Shown here: positions 21,498 through 29,048 of the stretch, piece by piece | How the letters are laid out: each line of letters starts with the position of its first letter | Position numbering within the stretch: position 1 is the stretch's first letter | The notes under the pieces: generated by a model | What the model saw: only the letters and a program-made list of their open reading frames with translations | Told to the model about the DNA's origin: nothing | Database searches by the model: none | From: Acidimicrobiales bacterium | GTDB lineage: Bacteria > Actinomycetota > Acidimicrobiia > Acidimicrobiales > SZUA-35 | Direction of reading: 5' to 3' | Length of the DNA: 36,636 nt | Assembly (NCBI GenBank): GCA_020630065.1 | Contig: JAHDCC010000007.1 | Location: 134,739-171,374, forward strand | Made by a program: the position numbers and the translations under genes

Positions 21498-23006
21498 TCA
21501 CCAAGATCGAGATAGGTGCTCCATTGAGCGAAGTGCAAGCGCAGCGATAGTCAACGCTGGGTTGCAGGCGGCTGAGGATGGGAAAACCGAGGAATCGACA
21601 ACATAGCCATTCGAAACGGAATGGATTTTTCCGTATTGATCGACAACCGAATTAGTTTCATTTGTCCCCATTCGAAGCGTTCCACATTGATGTGAGTTGG
21701 TGGCGATTCCGAGAGTTTCACTAAGAATAATTGGGTACCCGGCCTTTCGCATCATTCGTCGTGTCTCTTTTAGCAGCTGCTTGTGAGCCTTGAGATTGTT
21801 AGGCGTCCAATCGACTTGTATTGAGCCGTCCGAGGTTACCCGAATTCTGTTATCGGGGTCCGGTAGATCTTCCGACATTACCCACCATTCGACGGAATGG
21901 TCGGCAATCCATGACAACATTTGCTTTGGAGCACGAGGCCTGGCCGCACTAAGAGTCCCCTTGTTTAGCTTGCCTAGCAGTTGAAGATTCCCGAGAGGGT
22001 AGTTGTGTTCAGACGTGGCGTGGTAAAAGTCGTTCACCGCCAATGTCTTCTGAAAAGTTGTCGAGTTCTTCTGAAACGGGTTGACGGCGAGTAGTGCCGA
22101 ATTGTTGTGCACCATATAATGCCGCCCGACGAGATCATGGTTGTTGGCGAGGCCCTCAGGAAAGCGCTGACTGCTTGAACGCAGAAGCAGCGCTGCTGAG
22201 TTGACTGCTCCACAAGCGAGTACGACGTGACGGGCTTTAATGGAGAACATCTCCCCGTTCACTGAACCTTCAACTGATTCGATCTGTTTTCCTCTGCTAT
22301 CAAGCGTGAGGGTTCGGGCGTAGGCGTTGGTCCAAAGCTCCACGTTTGGGGACCTGAGTGCCGGGATGACGGCGCAAACTTCGGCGTCACTTTTGGCTTT
22401 CACTTTGCACGGGTATCCGTCGCAAGTTGCACAACGAATGCATCCGCCGTCTGTGGTGAGATCGACTCCGAGTGGAATATGAAACGGTGTTAGTCCTTGT
22501 TTTTGCAGAGAATCTGCGAGCTGTTCGATAACTGGCTCGTGTGATACGGGAGGGAACGGGAAATCGGATGTACGTGCTGGGTCTGTAGGGTCTTCGTGGC
22601 GGAGGCCATGGACACGGTAGATTTGTTCGGCCTTTGTGTAGTACGGCTCCAGGTCTTGATAGATAATGGGCCAAGCAGGTGAGACTCCATCAAAATGTTC
22701 AATTTGTTGGAAGTCTTCGGTTCTGAATCTAGGAAGTGCTGCTCCGAATACTTTGGTATTGCCTCCCACGTAGTAATGGACGCCCGGTTTAAAACTTTGA
22801 CCAGACGGTGTCTTCCAATTTTCGGCGTTTTTGTAGCGTTGTTCTGAGAAGTTTGCTTCTGGTGACCAGTTCTGATCTTCGGTGGGAAGGAAATCGCCTC
22901 GCTCGAGAACTAGTACCGACGCACCAGTTGATGCGAGGTGGTACATTGCGGTTCCACCGCCCATTCCCGAGCCGATTACCACTACGTCGACGGTCTTGTC
23001 TCGCAC
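21498..23006 (-). CDS. GMC-type FAD oxidoreductase (sugar/glycoside oxidase-like)
   Basis: This 502-residue flavoenzyme has the dinucleotide motif VDVVVIGSGMGGGTAMYHLASTGASVLVLERG and the GMC signatures YYVGGNTKVFGAALPRF and HVVLACGAVNSAALLL. Its C-terminus is NSHQCGTLRMG followed by NGYVVDSSVFPSSAACNPALTIAALALR, supplying the His and Asn pair of GMC oxidases. It belongs to the branch with gluconate and pyranose oxidases rather than the choline dehydrogenase branch. Four Cys in CIRCATCDGYPC (about residues 190-200) could hold a metal centre or disulfides. The start is GTG 23006, with the strong box AGGGGGA just upstream, not the longer frame to 23051. It diverges from the SorC-type regulator gene and probably oxidises a free sugar, glycoside or sugar acid. 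Confidence 0.85.
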   Translation of the reverse strand: MRDKTVDVVVIGSGMGGGTAMYHLASTGASVLVLERGDFLPTEDQNWSPEANFSEQRYKNAENWKTPSGQSFKPGVHYYVGGNTKVFGAALPRFRTEDFQQIEHFDGVSPAWPIIYQDLEPYYTKAEQIYRVHGLRHEDPTDPARTSDFPFPPVSHEPVIEQLADSLQKQGLTPFHIPLGVDLTTDGGCIRCATCDGYPCKVKAKSDAEVCAVIPALRSPNVELWTNAYARTLTLDSRGKQIESVEGSVNGEMFSIKARHVVLACGAVNSAALLLRSSSQRFPEGLANNHDLVGRHYMVHNNSALLAVNPFQKNSTTFQKTLAVNDFYHATSEHNYPLGNLQLLGKLNKGTLSAARPRAPKQMLSWIADHSVEWWVMSEDLPDPDNRIRVTSDGSIQVDWTPNNLKAHKQLLKETRRMMRKAGYPIILSETLGIATNSHQCGTLRMGTNETNSVVDQYGKIHSVSNGYVVDSSVFPSSAACNPALTIAALALRSMEHLSRSW

Positions 23007-23041
23007 ATATCCCCCTACTTGTCGAATAGTCGCACAAGTCA

Positions 23042-23070
23042 AAGGTAACAAGAGATATGCAAATGTTCAA
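23042..23070 (-). promoter_or_regulatory. Promoter of the first GMC gene
   Basis: On the minus strand, TTGAAC (23065-23070) and TACCTT (23042-23047) are separated by exactly 17 nt, a plausible -35/-10 pair about 36 nt before the GTG. The -35 lies inside the 23059-23085 palindrome, as expected for repression. Confidence 0.55.
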
Positions 23071-23085
23071 CTATTGAACATTTGC
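23059..23085. promoter_or_regulatory. Perfect 12-3-12 palindrome, probable operator of the SorC-type regulator
   Basis: The arms GCAAATGTTCAA (23059-23070) and TTGAACATTTGC (23074-23085) flank CTA without a mismatch. It lies in the divergent gap between the GMC gene and the regulator gene, so one bound protein could control both. Fragments CAAATGT and GCAAATG recur upstream of the second GMC gene (24341-24376). Confidence 0.7.
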
Positions 23086-23165
23086 ACGTCAAGTCTATGT
23101 GGAGTACTTTTGGGGTAGATTGTTCGCTCAATACTTCAATTCCGAGATTTTGAAAGTAGACACCA

Positions 23166-24128
23166 GTGGTTGATTTGGGGCACGATCGTCATGAGCTTCT
23201 CGCCCGGCTAGCGAGCTTGTATTACGGAAAACAGATGACCCAAAATGCCATCGCTGACGAATTGGGGTTGTCCCGGGTTAAGGTGCACCGACTTTTGAAA
23301 GAGGCACTGGAGGTTGGGGTGGTCGACATTGCTATCAACTGGCCGATCGAACGTCGCGAGGATTTAGAGGAGAAACTCAAGTCCCGTTTCGGTCTAACTG
23401 ACGCAGTTGTGGTCTCTCGGGGTTCGGCTTCCGGTATCTCTGGTTTGGGGCGACTTGGGATAGTTGGGGCCAGGCGGGTTGAAGAAGAACTGTCTCCTGG
23501 CTGTGTCATGGCGATATGTTTAGGTGCGACAACTCATGCCGTCGTCGATGCTATGTACTCCAACGCGCTGGCCGGAGTCAGGATCGTTCAGGGGATGGGA
23601 AGCGTTCCGCTGTTACATCATGAGCACGACAGTAGTGCGTTAGTGTTGAAATTGGCGGACAAACTAGGCGGCGCTGCCACCCTGCTGCGGTCGCCGCCCG
23701 TAGCGGACACGGTTGAAGATGCAAAAAGGTTCGCCTCTCAGCGCGATATTCATGCCAGCTTGGAATTGGCCCGATCGGCTGATGTGGCGCTAGTCGGCAT
23801 CGGTTCTGTTGATCCCGCTTCTTCTGCAATGTGTCAGTCGGGGGTTGTTACCGAAAAGGAACTTGCTGAGGCGCGAGTCGCCGGTGCCACCGGTGACATA
23901 GCTTGGCGGTTGATTGATGAAAACGGTGACCTCGTGGATTGTGAGTTGAATCATCGAGTCATTGGACTTTCGATGGACGACCTTCGCTCCGTCCCGACGA
24001 TGATCGCCGCCGTAATGGGTGACGAAAAGGTTCGGCCCACGATTTCTGCACTAAACGGTGGCGTGGTTGGCATTCTTTGCACTGATGCCGAGACGTCCGA
24101 ACTTATTCTCGCCCAGGCGGACGAGTAG
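23166..24128 (+). CDS. SorC/DeoR-type sugar-binding transcriptional regulator
   Basis: This 320-residue regulator has an N-terminal HTH (LARLASLYYGKQMTQNAIADELGLSRVKVHRLLKEALEVGVV, about residues 10-55) of the SorC family. A large C-terminal sugar-binding domain follows (VVVSRGSASGISGLGRLGIVGARRVEEELSPGCVMAICLGATTHAVVDAM... VALVGIGSVDPASSAM... VGILCTDAETSELIL), related to sugar-phosphate isomerase/deaminase folds. Such proteins sense phosphorylated sugars or polyols and bind extended palindromes. The 23059-23085 palindrome upstream is the natural site. It is divergent from the GMC oxidase gene and followed by a 283-nt gap and a second GMC gene. GTG 23166 is the start; GAAAG upstream is a weak ribosome site. 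Confidence 0.88.
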   Translation: MVDLGHDRHELLARLASLYYGKQMTQNAIADELGLSRVKVHRLLKEALEVGVVDIAINWPIERREDLEEKLKSRFGLTDAVVVSRGSASGISGLGRLGIVGARRVEEELSPGCVMAICLGATTHAVVDAMYSNALAGVRIVQGMGSVPLLHHEHDSSALVLKLADKLGGAATLLRSPPVADTVEDAKRFASQRDIHASLELARSADVALVGIGSVDPASSAMCQSGVVTEKELAEARVAGATGDIAWRLIDENGDLVDCELNHRVIGLSMDDLRSVPTMIAAVMGDEKVRPTISALNGGVVGILCTDAETSELILAQADE

Positions 24129-24411
24129 ATAACGGGTCGCATTCCGAGTTTCTCGGTTTCGACTCCTAGTTCACATGGCTCATAGTTTGTTGCGCTTTTG
24201 GGGTTTCTTTTGTCGCGTTCGGGGCTGGTCTCTATGGCCTCTGAACTGGGATTACTGTCGGGTAAGGGCATTGTTTTGGGGTTGTCGCATCGCCGTTTGA
24301 GCGGTGGGCTCTCTGGGAGCGTCCCGTTTCCAATCACCCACAAATGTGATAATGTGCAATATGTGTGCAAATGCACGCCAGGGGTATGATCGATGGCGAT
24401 GGAGATGTGAG
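24129..24411. other. Intergenic region before the second GMC gene
   Basis: This 283-nt gap has no credible gene; the 63-codon frame at 24198-24389 has no family-like sequence. Its last 70 nt hold the promoter and candidate operator of the GMC gene. The first 200 nt are T/G-rich with no clear terminator hairpin. Confidence 0.5.
24341..24376 (+). promoter_or_regulatory. Promoter and candidate operator of the second GMC gene
   Basis: GATAAT (24348-24353) with TG upstream forms an extended -10. Three ATGTG repeats start at 24344, 24352 and 24361, and the dyad GTGCA-AA-TGCAC (24365-24376) lies next to the expected start. CAAATGT at 24341-24347 and GCAAATG at 24367-24373 match the arms of the 23-kb palindrome, suggesting the same regulator. 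Confidence 0.5.
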
Positions 24412-26010
24412 ATGAAAAAGAGTTACTCGTATGTGGTCGTGGGGGCTGGTGCAGCAGGCTGTGTAGTCGCCAACCGGCTTAGTGAAGATCCGTCCAATAA
24501 AGTTCTTCTACTCGAAGCCGGTGGACGAGACTGGAACCCGCTGATCCACATACCAGTTGGATTTACGAAACTCACGACACCGGACGTCAACTGGGGATTT
24601 TCGACAGCACCACAAAAACAGATGAACGACCGAGAAATGTGGTACCCACAGGGCCGGACCTTAGGTGGGTCGACATCCATCAACGCCATGATCTACATAC
24701 GAGGTCACCGCGCCGACTATGAAGGATGGGAAGCACTAGGCAACGAGGGGTGGGGGTATGACGGTGTCTTGCCGTACTTCAGGAAATCTGAAGACAACAC
24801 AAGACTAAAAAACGAATTCCACGGGGTCGGTGGCGATATGGGGGTAACGCAGCAGATCCAACATAACAAACTCAGTAAAGCGTTTGTTATGGCTGGTCAG
24901 GAACTCGGGTTGCCGTTCAACTCAGACGTGAACGGGGCCGAACAAGATGGTATTACGTTCTACGATGTGACACAACGCAACGCCCGTCGGGAAAGTGCCT
25001 CAACGGCTTTTCTTCGACCGGCAATGGAACGCCCCAACTTGTCCGTAATCACTGGGGCACGTACTACACGAGTCTTGGTTGAAGATGGTCGTGCAGTCGG
25101 CGTCGAATATCGACATAAGAAAAAGGCCAAAACGGTCTACGTTGACGGTGAAGTGATATTAAGCAGTGGGGCAGTCAACTCGCCAAGACTTCTGCTTCTC
25201 TCCGGTATCGGACCGGCCCAACATCTCACCGATGTTGGCGTGGATGTAACTCATGAGCTACCTGGGGTTGGTCAGAATTTCCAGGACCATATGGACGTGT
25301 ATCTGACGGCCGAAACTGCACCGGTATCCTACAACCGGGAGGACCGTCCAGATCGGGCGATTCGTCATATGATCCAGTACCTGTTGTATAAGACAGGTCC
25401 GATGACGGCATGTGTGGCCGAAGCAGGTGCCTTTATTCGAAGTACTGCCAATGTCGTTTCCCCAGATATCCAGATCCACTGCCTTCCGGCATATGTGATA
25501 GATCACGGCAGGCAGCGTAGAAAGGGTCATGGCGTCACGATCAACACCTGTAATCTCCGCCCAAAGAGCGTTGGCTCTGTGACGTTGCGGTCGGCGGACC
25601 CCGAAGATCCTCCTGTAATAGACCCAAACTTTTGTGGTGACGAGGAAGGCTATGACTGGGGCGTTTCGATGGAAGGTTTCCGCTGGGGGCGTGAGCTTCT
25701 TCAGTCCGAAGCATTCAGGCCGTACATTAAGCACGAATTTATGCCGGGTCGCGACATAAGGACCGACGACGAAATCAAAGACTACATCCGTAAGTGGTCT
25801 AAGACGGACTACCACCCAGTTGGATCGTGCTCGATGGGGGTCAACGACGATGCTGTGGTTGATACACAGCTCCGAGTTCGGGGATTAGATGGTTTGCGCG
25901 TGATTGACGCATCGGTTATGCCGAAACTAATCAGCGGAAATACGCAGGCCCCATCCATCATGATTGGTGAAAAAGGGGCTGCGATCATTAAAGAAGGCAA
26001 GCTCGTATGA
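24412..26010 (+). CDS. GMC oxidoreductase, choline/alcohol dehydrogenase branch
   Basis: This 532-residue FAD enzyme is of the BetA/AlkJ type. Signatures are YVVVGAGAAGCVVANRLSEDPSNKVLLLEAGG, WYPQGRTLGGSTSINAMIYIRGHRADYEGWEALGNEGWGYDGVLPYFRKSED (PROSITE-type GMC pattern 1), SSGAVNSPRLLLLSGIGPAQHL (pattern 2), with the catalytic His in DYHPVGSCSMG and the second active-site region SGNTQAPSIMIGEKGA. It oxidises an alcohol to an aldehyde or ketone; the substrate is unknown. GGAG at 24401-24404 sets the start at ATG 24412. It is followed by the Gfo/Idh gene after 43 nt, in one unit with the Dabb gene, so a sugar or polyol substrate is likely. Confidence 0.92.
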   Translation: MKKSYSYVVVGAGAAGCVVANRLSEDPSNKVLLLEAGGRDWNPLIHIPVGFTKLTTPDVNWGFSTAPQKQMNDREMWYPQGRTLGGSTSINAMIYIRGHRADYEGWEALGNEGWGYDGVLPYFRKSEDNTRLKNEFHGVGGDMGVTQQIQHNKLSKAFVMAGQELGLPFNSDVNGAEQDGITFYDVTQRNARRESASTAFLRPAMERPNLSVITGARTTRVLVEDGRAVGVEYRHKKKAKTVYVDGEVILSSGAVNSPRLLLLSGIGPAQHLTDVGVDVTHELPGVGQNFQDHMDVYLTAETAPVSYNREDRPDRAIRHMIQYLLYKTGPMTACVAEAGAFIRSTANVVSPDIQIHCLPAYVIDHGRQRRKGHGVTINTCNLRPKSVGSVTLRSADPEDPPVIDPNFCGDEEGYDWGVSMEGFRWGRELLQSEAFRPYIKHEFMPGRDIRTDDEIKDYIRKWSKTDYHPVGSCSMGVNDDAVVDTQLRVRGLDGLRVIDASVMPKLISGNTQAPSIMIGEKGAAIIKEGKLV

Positions 26011-26053
26011 TCCGGGTCTTGGCCATGAAATCTGACGATCACGGAGGCATGAA

Positions 26054-27085
26054 ATGACAAAGAAACCGTTGTGTTGGGGTTTGATAGGGGCCAGCGATAT
26101 CGCAGCAACCCGTATAATCCCGGCCATCAAACGGCGTGGAGATGCTGTCGCTGCTGTGCAAAGCACAACGGCTGAGTGGGCAACCGAGTTTGCTGCAACA
26201 CATGCGATCGGCCGTGGAGTAACAGATGTTGACGTTATCTGTGAAGATGCATCGGTCGACGCTGTTTACATCAGTAGCGCAAACCAGCGTCACGCAAGTC
26301 AGGCTTTAGCAGCAATAGCGGCAGGAAAACATGTTCTTTGCGAAAAACCGCTCGCCACATCAATGGCGGACGGAGTTGAAATGGTCGAAGCGGCCAAAAA
26401 GAAGAATGTGGTATTTGCCGTCAACCATCATTTACCCGGTGCGGCCGCACACCGGACCCTGCAAAAGTCAGTTGCTAACGGAAACCTAGGTCGTCCCTTA
26501 GCGATTAGGGTCGGGCATGCGGTCATGCTGCCTCCAAGACTTCAGAAATGGAGGCTTGATGACCCAACTGGAGGGGGCATCGTGCTCGATGTGACCATTC
26601 ATGATATTTCCGCTGTGCAGGCCATTCTCGGCACCGTTGCTACTGAGGTGACAGCAATCGGTACTCGGCAAGGAGAGTGGGGTAGCGATAGTAACTCGCA
26701 GTTGCCCGATGCGGTGATGGCCAATCTTTTTTTCGGAGCAACTCCGGTGCAGCTGCATGATGCATTTACGGTTGAGCATTTCCCGACCAGTCTTACGATT
26801 ATCGGGTCTGAGGCATCGATTCACGCCGAAAACGTGATGACTCAGGATCCGATTGGTCAACTTTGGAGAACGGCCGGTACTGACGTCAGCGAAGTTGACG
26901 TAGGTGAGCGTCGAGACCTCTATGACGTCGCTCTAGAGCAGTTCCAAGCGGCCATTCTAGGTGAAGGTGAACCCGTCGTTACCGGGACAGCAGGGCTGTC
27001 GGCGCTCGCTACTTCACTTGCAATCCAAGAGTCTATCGACAGTCGCAAACTAGTTTCGGTTCAAAGTAAAGGAATTCAGGGATGA
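26054..27085 (+). CDS. Gfo/Idh/MocA-family oxidoreductase
   Basis: This 343-residue NAD(P)-dependent sugar oxidoreductase has the Rossmann start WGLIGASDIAATRIIPAI, the strand DAVYISSANQRHASQALAAIAAGKHVLCEKPLAT with the EKP lysine, and the C-terminal segment GGGIVLDVTIHDISAVQAILG with the active-site Asp and His pattern (DVTIHD). Relatives oxidise or reduce inositols, 1,5-anhydrofructose, 3-keto-sugars and sugar acids. GGAGG (26043-26047) precedes the ATG. It overlaps the next gene by ATGA. Together with the two GMC enzymes it suggests a pathway in which a sugar is oxidised by flavin and then processed by a nicotinamide enzyme. No deglycosidase of known C-glycoside or 3-keto-sugar pathways is nearby. 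Confidence 0.88.
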   Translation: MTKKPLCWGLIGASDIAATRIIPAIKRRGDAVAAVQSTTAEWATEFAATHAIGRGVTDVDVICEDASVDAVYISSANQRHASQALAAIAAGKHVLCEKPLATSMADGVEMVEAAKKKNVVFAVNHHLPGAAAHRTLQKSVANGNLGRPLAIRVGHAVMLPPRLQKWRLDDPTGGGIVLDVTIHDISAVQAILGTVATEVTAIGTRQGEWGSDSNSQLPDAVMANLFFGATPVQLHDAFTVEHFPTSLTIIGSEASIHAENVMTQDPIGQLWRTAGTDVSEVDVGERRDLYDVALEQFQAAILGEGEPVVTGTAGLSALATSLAIQESIDSRKLVSVQSKGIQG

Positions 27086-27408
27086 TTCGCCACTGTGTAT
27101 TCGTACGGTTTAGATCTGAAATTTCGAGGGATCATCGAGGGCAGATCTACCGGGAGCTAGCTGAGTGCGTTGATTACCTCGATGGAGTTCAAGCTATTCA
27201 TGTTGGAGTGAACGTAAGCCCGGAAGTTGGGATGGACAAAGGTTTCAGTGAGGGATTTATTGTCGACTTCGACAGCTATGCAGACTTGGAGGCCTATCTG
27301 GCGGACTCCCGGCACCAAGCTGTAGGAGCAAAACTCGTCGAGGCCGCCGTAGGTGGTTTGGAAGGGATTCTCGTTTTTGATCTCGAGCTTGAACAGCCAG
27401 TGGGGTAA
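27082..27408 (+). CDS. Dabb (stress-responsive A/B barrel) domain protein
   Basis: This 108-residue protein matches the Dabb dimeric ferredoxin-like barrel: MIRHCVFVRFRSEISRDHRGQIYREL at the start, then GVQAIHVGVNVSPEVGMDKGFSEGFIVDFDSYADLEAYLADSRHQAVGAKLVE. Dabb proteins are dimeric and range from cyclases such as olivetolic acid cyclase to proteins of unknown role. Translation is coupled to the Gfo/Idh gene (ATGA overlap), so it probably acts in the same pathway, perhaps as an isomerase or cyclase on a keto-sugar. It ends 11 nt from the convergent HAD gene. Confidence 0.85.
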   Translation: MIRHCVFVRFRSEISRDHRGQIYRELAECVDYLDGVQAIHVGVNVSPEVGMDKGFSEGFIVDFDSYADLEAYLADSRHQAVGAKLVEAAVGGLEGILVFDLELEQPVG

Positions 27409-27419
27409 GAGGGGAATTC

Positions 27420-28223
27420 TTATTTGTGTCGAAGCTCTTTTGTAATGAAACGAAGGGCTTCGACAACTCCCCCACAGTCGTGGTGTGCCACTATGTGATC
27501 GGCCAGTTTCTGAATTCGCTCGGAAGCGTTCATGGGGGCAAACGACGTCCCTACTTCCTGAAACATTGAACTGTCATTGTCTCCGTCACCAACCGCGAAC
27601 GCTGCGTGATGCGGGATGTTATGTTCCGCCAGGAACCACGCAACGGCTGCACCTTTCGAAACGCCTGTAGGCATGATTTCGAAAAGATTTGCGTACGTAA
27701 AGAAGCAGTCGAATGCTGACAGCTCGGGTAGGTCCCTGAGTTGTTGAAGGATCTCAGGTTGTCCGCTGCTGACCAGAATCTTAATGATGGGTTCCTCGAT
27801 ATCGTTGTGGCTGGTTACGGTTTTGGCGGGACCGTCATAGCGTTCTAGCTGGGTGCTGAGGTCGGTGTGTTGGGCGGTTACATACCAACGTGTTGGGGTG
27901 TAGAACCCAATCTGAATGTTTGGGTATTTCCCCACTAGTTTGACGAGGGCAGACACTTCGCTTGGCCGAAATTGTCCACCTACGTGAGTGACCTCGCCGG
28001 TTTGATTCATGATTACTCCGCCGTTGCACGCGATGATATCACCTCGGCTCGGGTCGAGTTCAACGGCCATCTTCCGTGCTGATGCAGAGGACCTACCGGT
28101 GCAGATAACCACCCGTGAACCATGTGGTAGAGCTCTGGTCTGAAGTTTTGATTCAGTGGGAATCGTCAGTTTGCTGGTCAACAGCGTTCCATCGAGGTCT
28201 AGAAAGATCGCGGAATTTGGCAT
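27420..28223 (-). CDS. HAD-superfamily sugar phosphatase, Cof type (C2B cap)
   Basis: This 267-residue phosphatase has motif I FLDLDGTLL with both catalytic Asp, motif II VVICTGRSSASA, the Lys region GVSKGAAVAWFL, and motif IV AVGDGDNDSSMF. The C2B cap lies between them. Such enzymes dephosphorylate sugar phosphates and often have a broad range. It diverges from the aldolase operon and shares its palindromic promoter region, so it may be co-regulated. A possible role is removing toxic phosphorylated intermediates (for example KDPG or a dead-end phosphosugar), which is inference. On the minus strand CTGAAA (28272-28277) and TACAAT (28250-28255) form a likely promoter. Confidence 0.88.
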   Translation of the reverse strand: MPNSAIFLDLDGTLLTSKLTIPTESKLQTRALPHGSRVVICTGRSSASARKMAVELDPSRGDIIACNGGVIMNQTGEVTHVGGQFRPSEVSALVKLVGKYPNIQIGFYTPTRWYVTAQHTDLSTQLERYDGPAKTVTSHNDIEEPIIKILVSSGQPEILQQLRDLPELSAFDCFFTYANLFEIMPTGVSKGAAVAWFLAEHNIPHHAAFAVGDGDNDSSMFQEVGTSFAPMNASERIQKLADHIVAHHDCGGVVEALRFITKELRHK

Positions 28224-28243
28224 TGGGTCTCCGTCCTATTTGT

Positions 28244-28280
28244 TGTACTATTGTACAGGTGCTGAAATTTATTTCAGCAC
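28244..28280. promoter_or_regulatory. Divergent promoter with 10-2-10 palindrome (probable operator)
   Basis: The arms GTGCTGAAAT (28259-28268) and ATTTCAGCAC (28271-28280) are a perfect dyad around TT. A smaller dyad, TGTAC-N4-GTACA (28244-28257), abuts it. The pair lies between the HAD gene and the aldolase operon and overlaps the HAD promoter. The obvious ligand is the LacI protein encoded in the operon, although the lack of a central CG is atypical for LacI sites and the TGAAAT/ATTTCA core also resembles KdgR-type sites. Confidence 0.65.
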
Positions 28281-28373
28281 GAAGCGGTCGTTGCCGACGT
28301 CACGACATTGCCTGCGGGTGGTTGTCTGATGGTTGGTCTCGTCGAACTTTAAGTCGTTTGGTAAAGGGGGAAA

Positions 28374-29048
28374 ATGTTAACTCGTTCTCGGGTCGCAGTA
28401 ACACTGGCTAACACGGGGGTGGTGCCGGTTTTTTCTGTCGGCGACCTTGAAGTGGCTAAGAGAGTTTTGGAAGCGTTGGTAGTGGCGGGTATTCCGGTAT
28501 TGGAATTCACGTTGCGTTTCCCTGGGAGTTCCGACGTAGCCCTTAAGCTCATCGAATGGGCGAGAGGGGAGTACCCGGGCGTTGTTGTGGGTGTGGGCTC
28601 GGTCGTGGATACAACAACAGCTTCGATATTCGTCGAAGAGGGAGCGGCGTTTGTGTTTGCTCCGACTTTTTCCTCGGACGTGGCAAAAGTGTGTCACCGT
28701 CGGGGCGTCTTATATGTTCCTGGATGTGCGACGGTCAGTGAAATCCAGACTGCATACGAGAGTGGGTGTGGAATGGTTAAGTTATTCCCAGCAGGAGCCG
28801 TGGGTGGTCCTGCCTACTTATCCGCCATACGGCAGGCCTGTCCATGGCTTCAAGTGATCCCAACAGGGGGCGTTGAGCCGACTGTTGCATCGCTAACCGA
28901 ATGGTATGGTGCTGGCGCTCCTGCAGTTGGGATCGGGTCCAAATTGTTTGACCAGGACGTTATTCGTTCAGATGAATGGGAAACCTTGCAAGCATCGTTA
29001 GTGGCAGTCGCTCAGATGGTTCAACAGGTTAGGTCCTCGGTGGACTGA
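28374..29048 (+). CDS. KDPG-type aldolase (2-dehydro-3-deoxy-6-phosphogluconate aldolase)
   Basis: This 224-residue class I aldolase splits KDPG (or KDPGal) into pyruvate and glyceraldehyde 3-phosphate. The Eda signatures are present: VVPVFSVGDLEVAKRVLEALVVAGIPVLEFTLRFPGS with Glu44, VVGVGSVVDTTTA, FAPTFS, YVPGCATVSEIQTAYESGCGMVKLFPAG with the Schiff-base Lys136, and IPTGGV. GGGGG (28366-28370) just before the ATG is a strong ribosome site. The stop overlaps the kinase ATG (TGATG). It is the first gene of the operon behind the 28.26-kb palindrome. The next gene, a PfkB kinase, supplies its likely substrate. Confidence 0.93.
   Translation: MLTRSRVAVTLANTGVVPVFSVGDLEVAKRVLEALVVAGIPVLEFTLRFPGSSDVALKLIEWARGEYPGVVVGVGSVVDTTTASIFVEEGAAFVFAPTFSSDVAKVCHRRGVLYVPGCATVSEIQTAYESGCGMVKLFPAGAVGGPAYLSAIRQACPWLQVIPTGGVEPTVASLTEWYGAGAPAVGIGSKLFDQDVIRSDEWETLQASLVAVAQMVQQVRSSVD

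Noticed and set aside
24198-24389. Small ORF in the gap before the second GMC gene
   Set aside because: It has no ribosome site or recognisable sequence and overlaps promoter elements.
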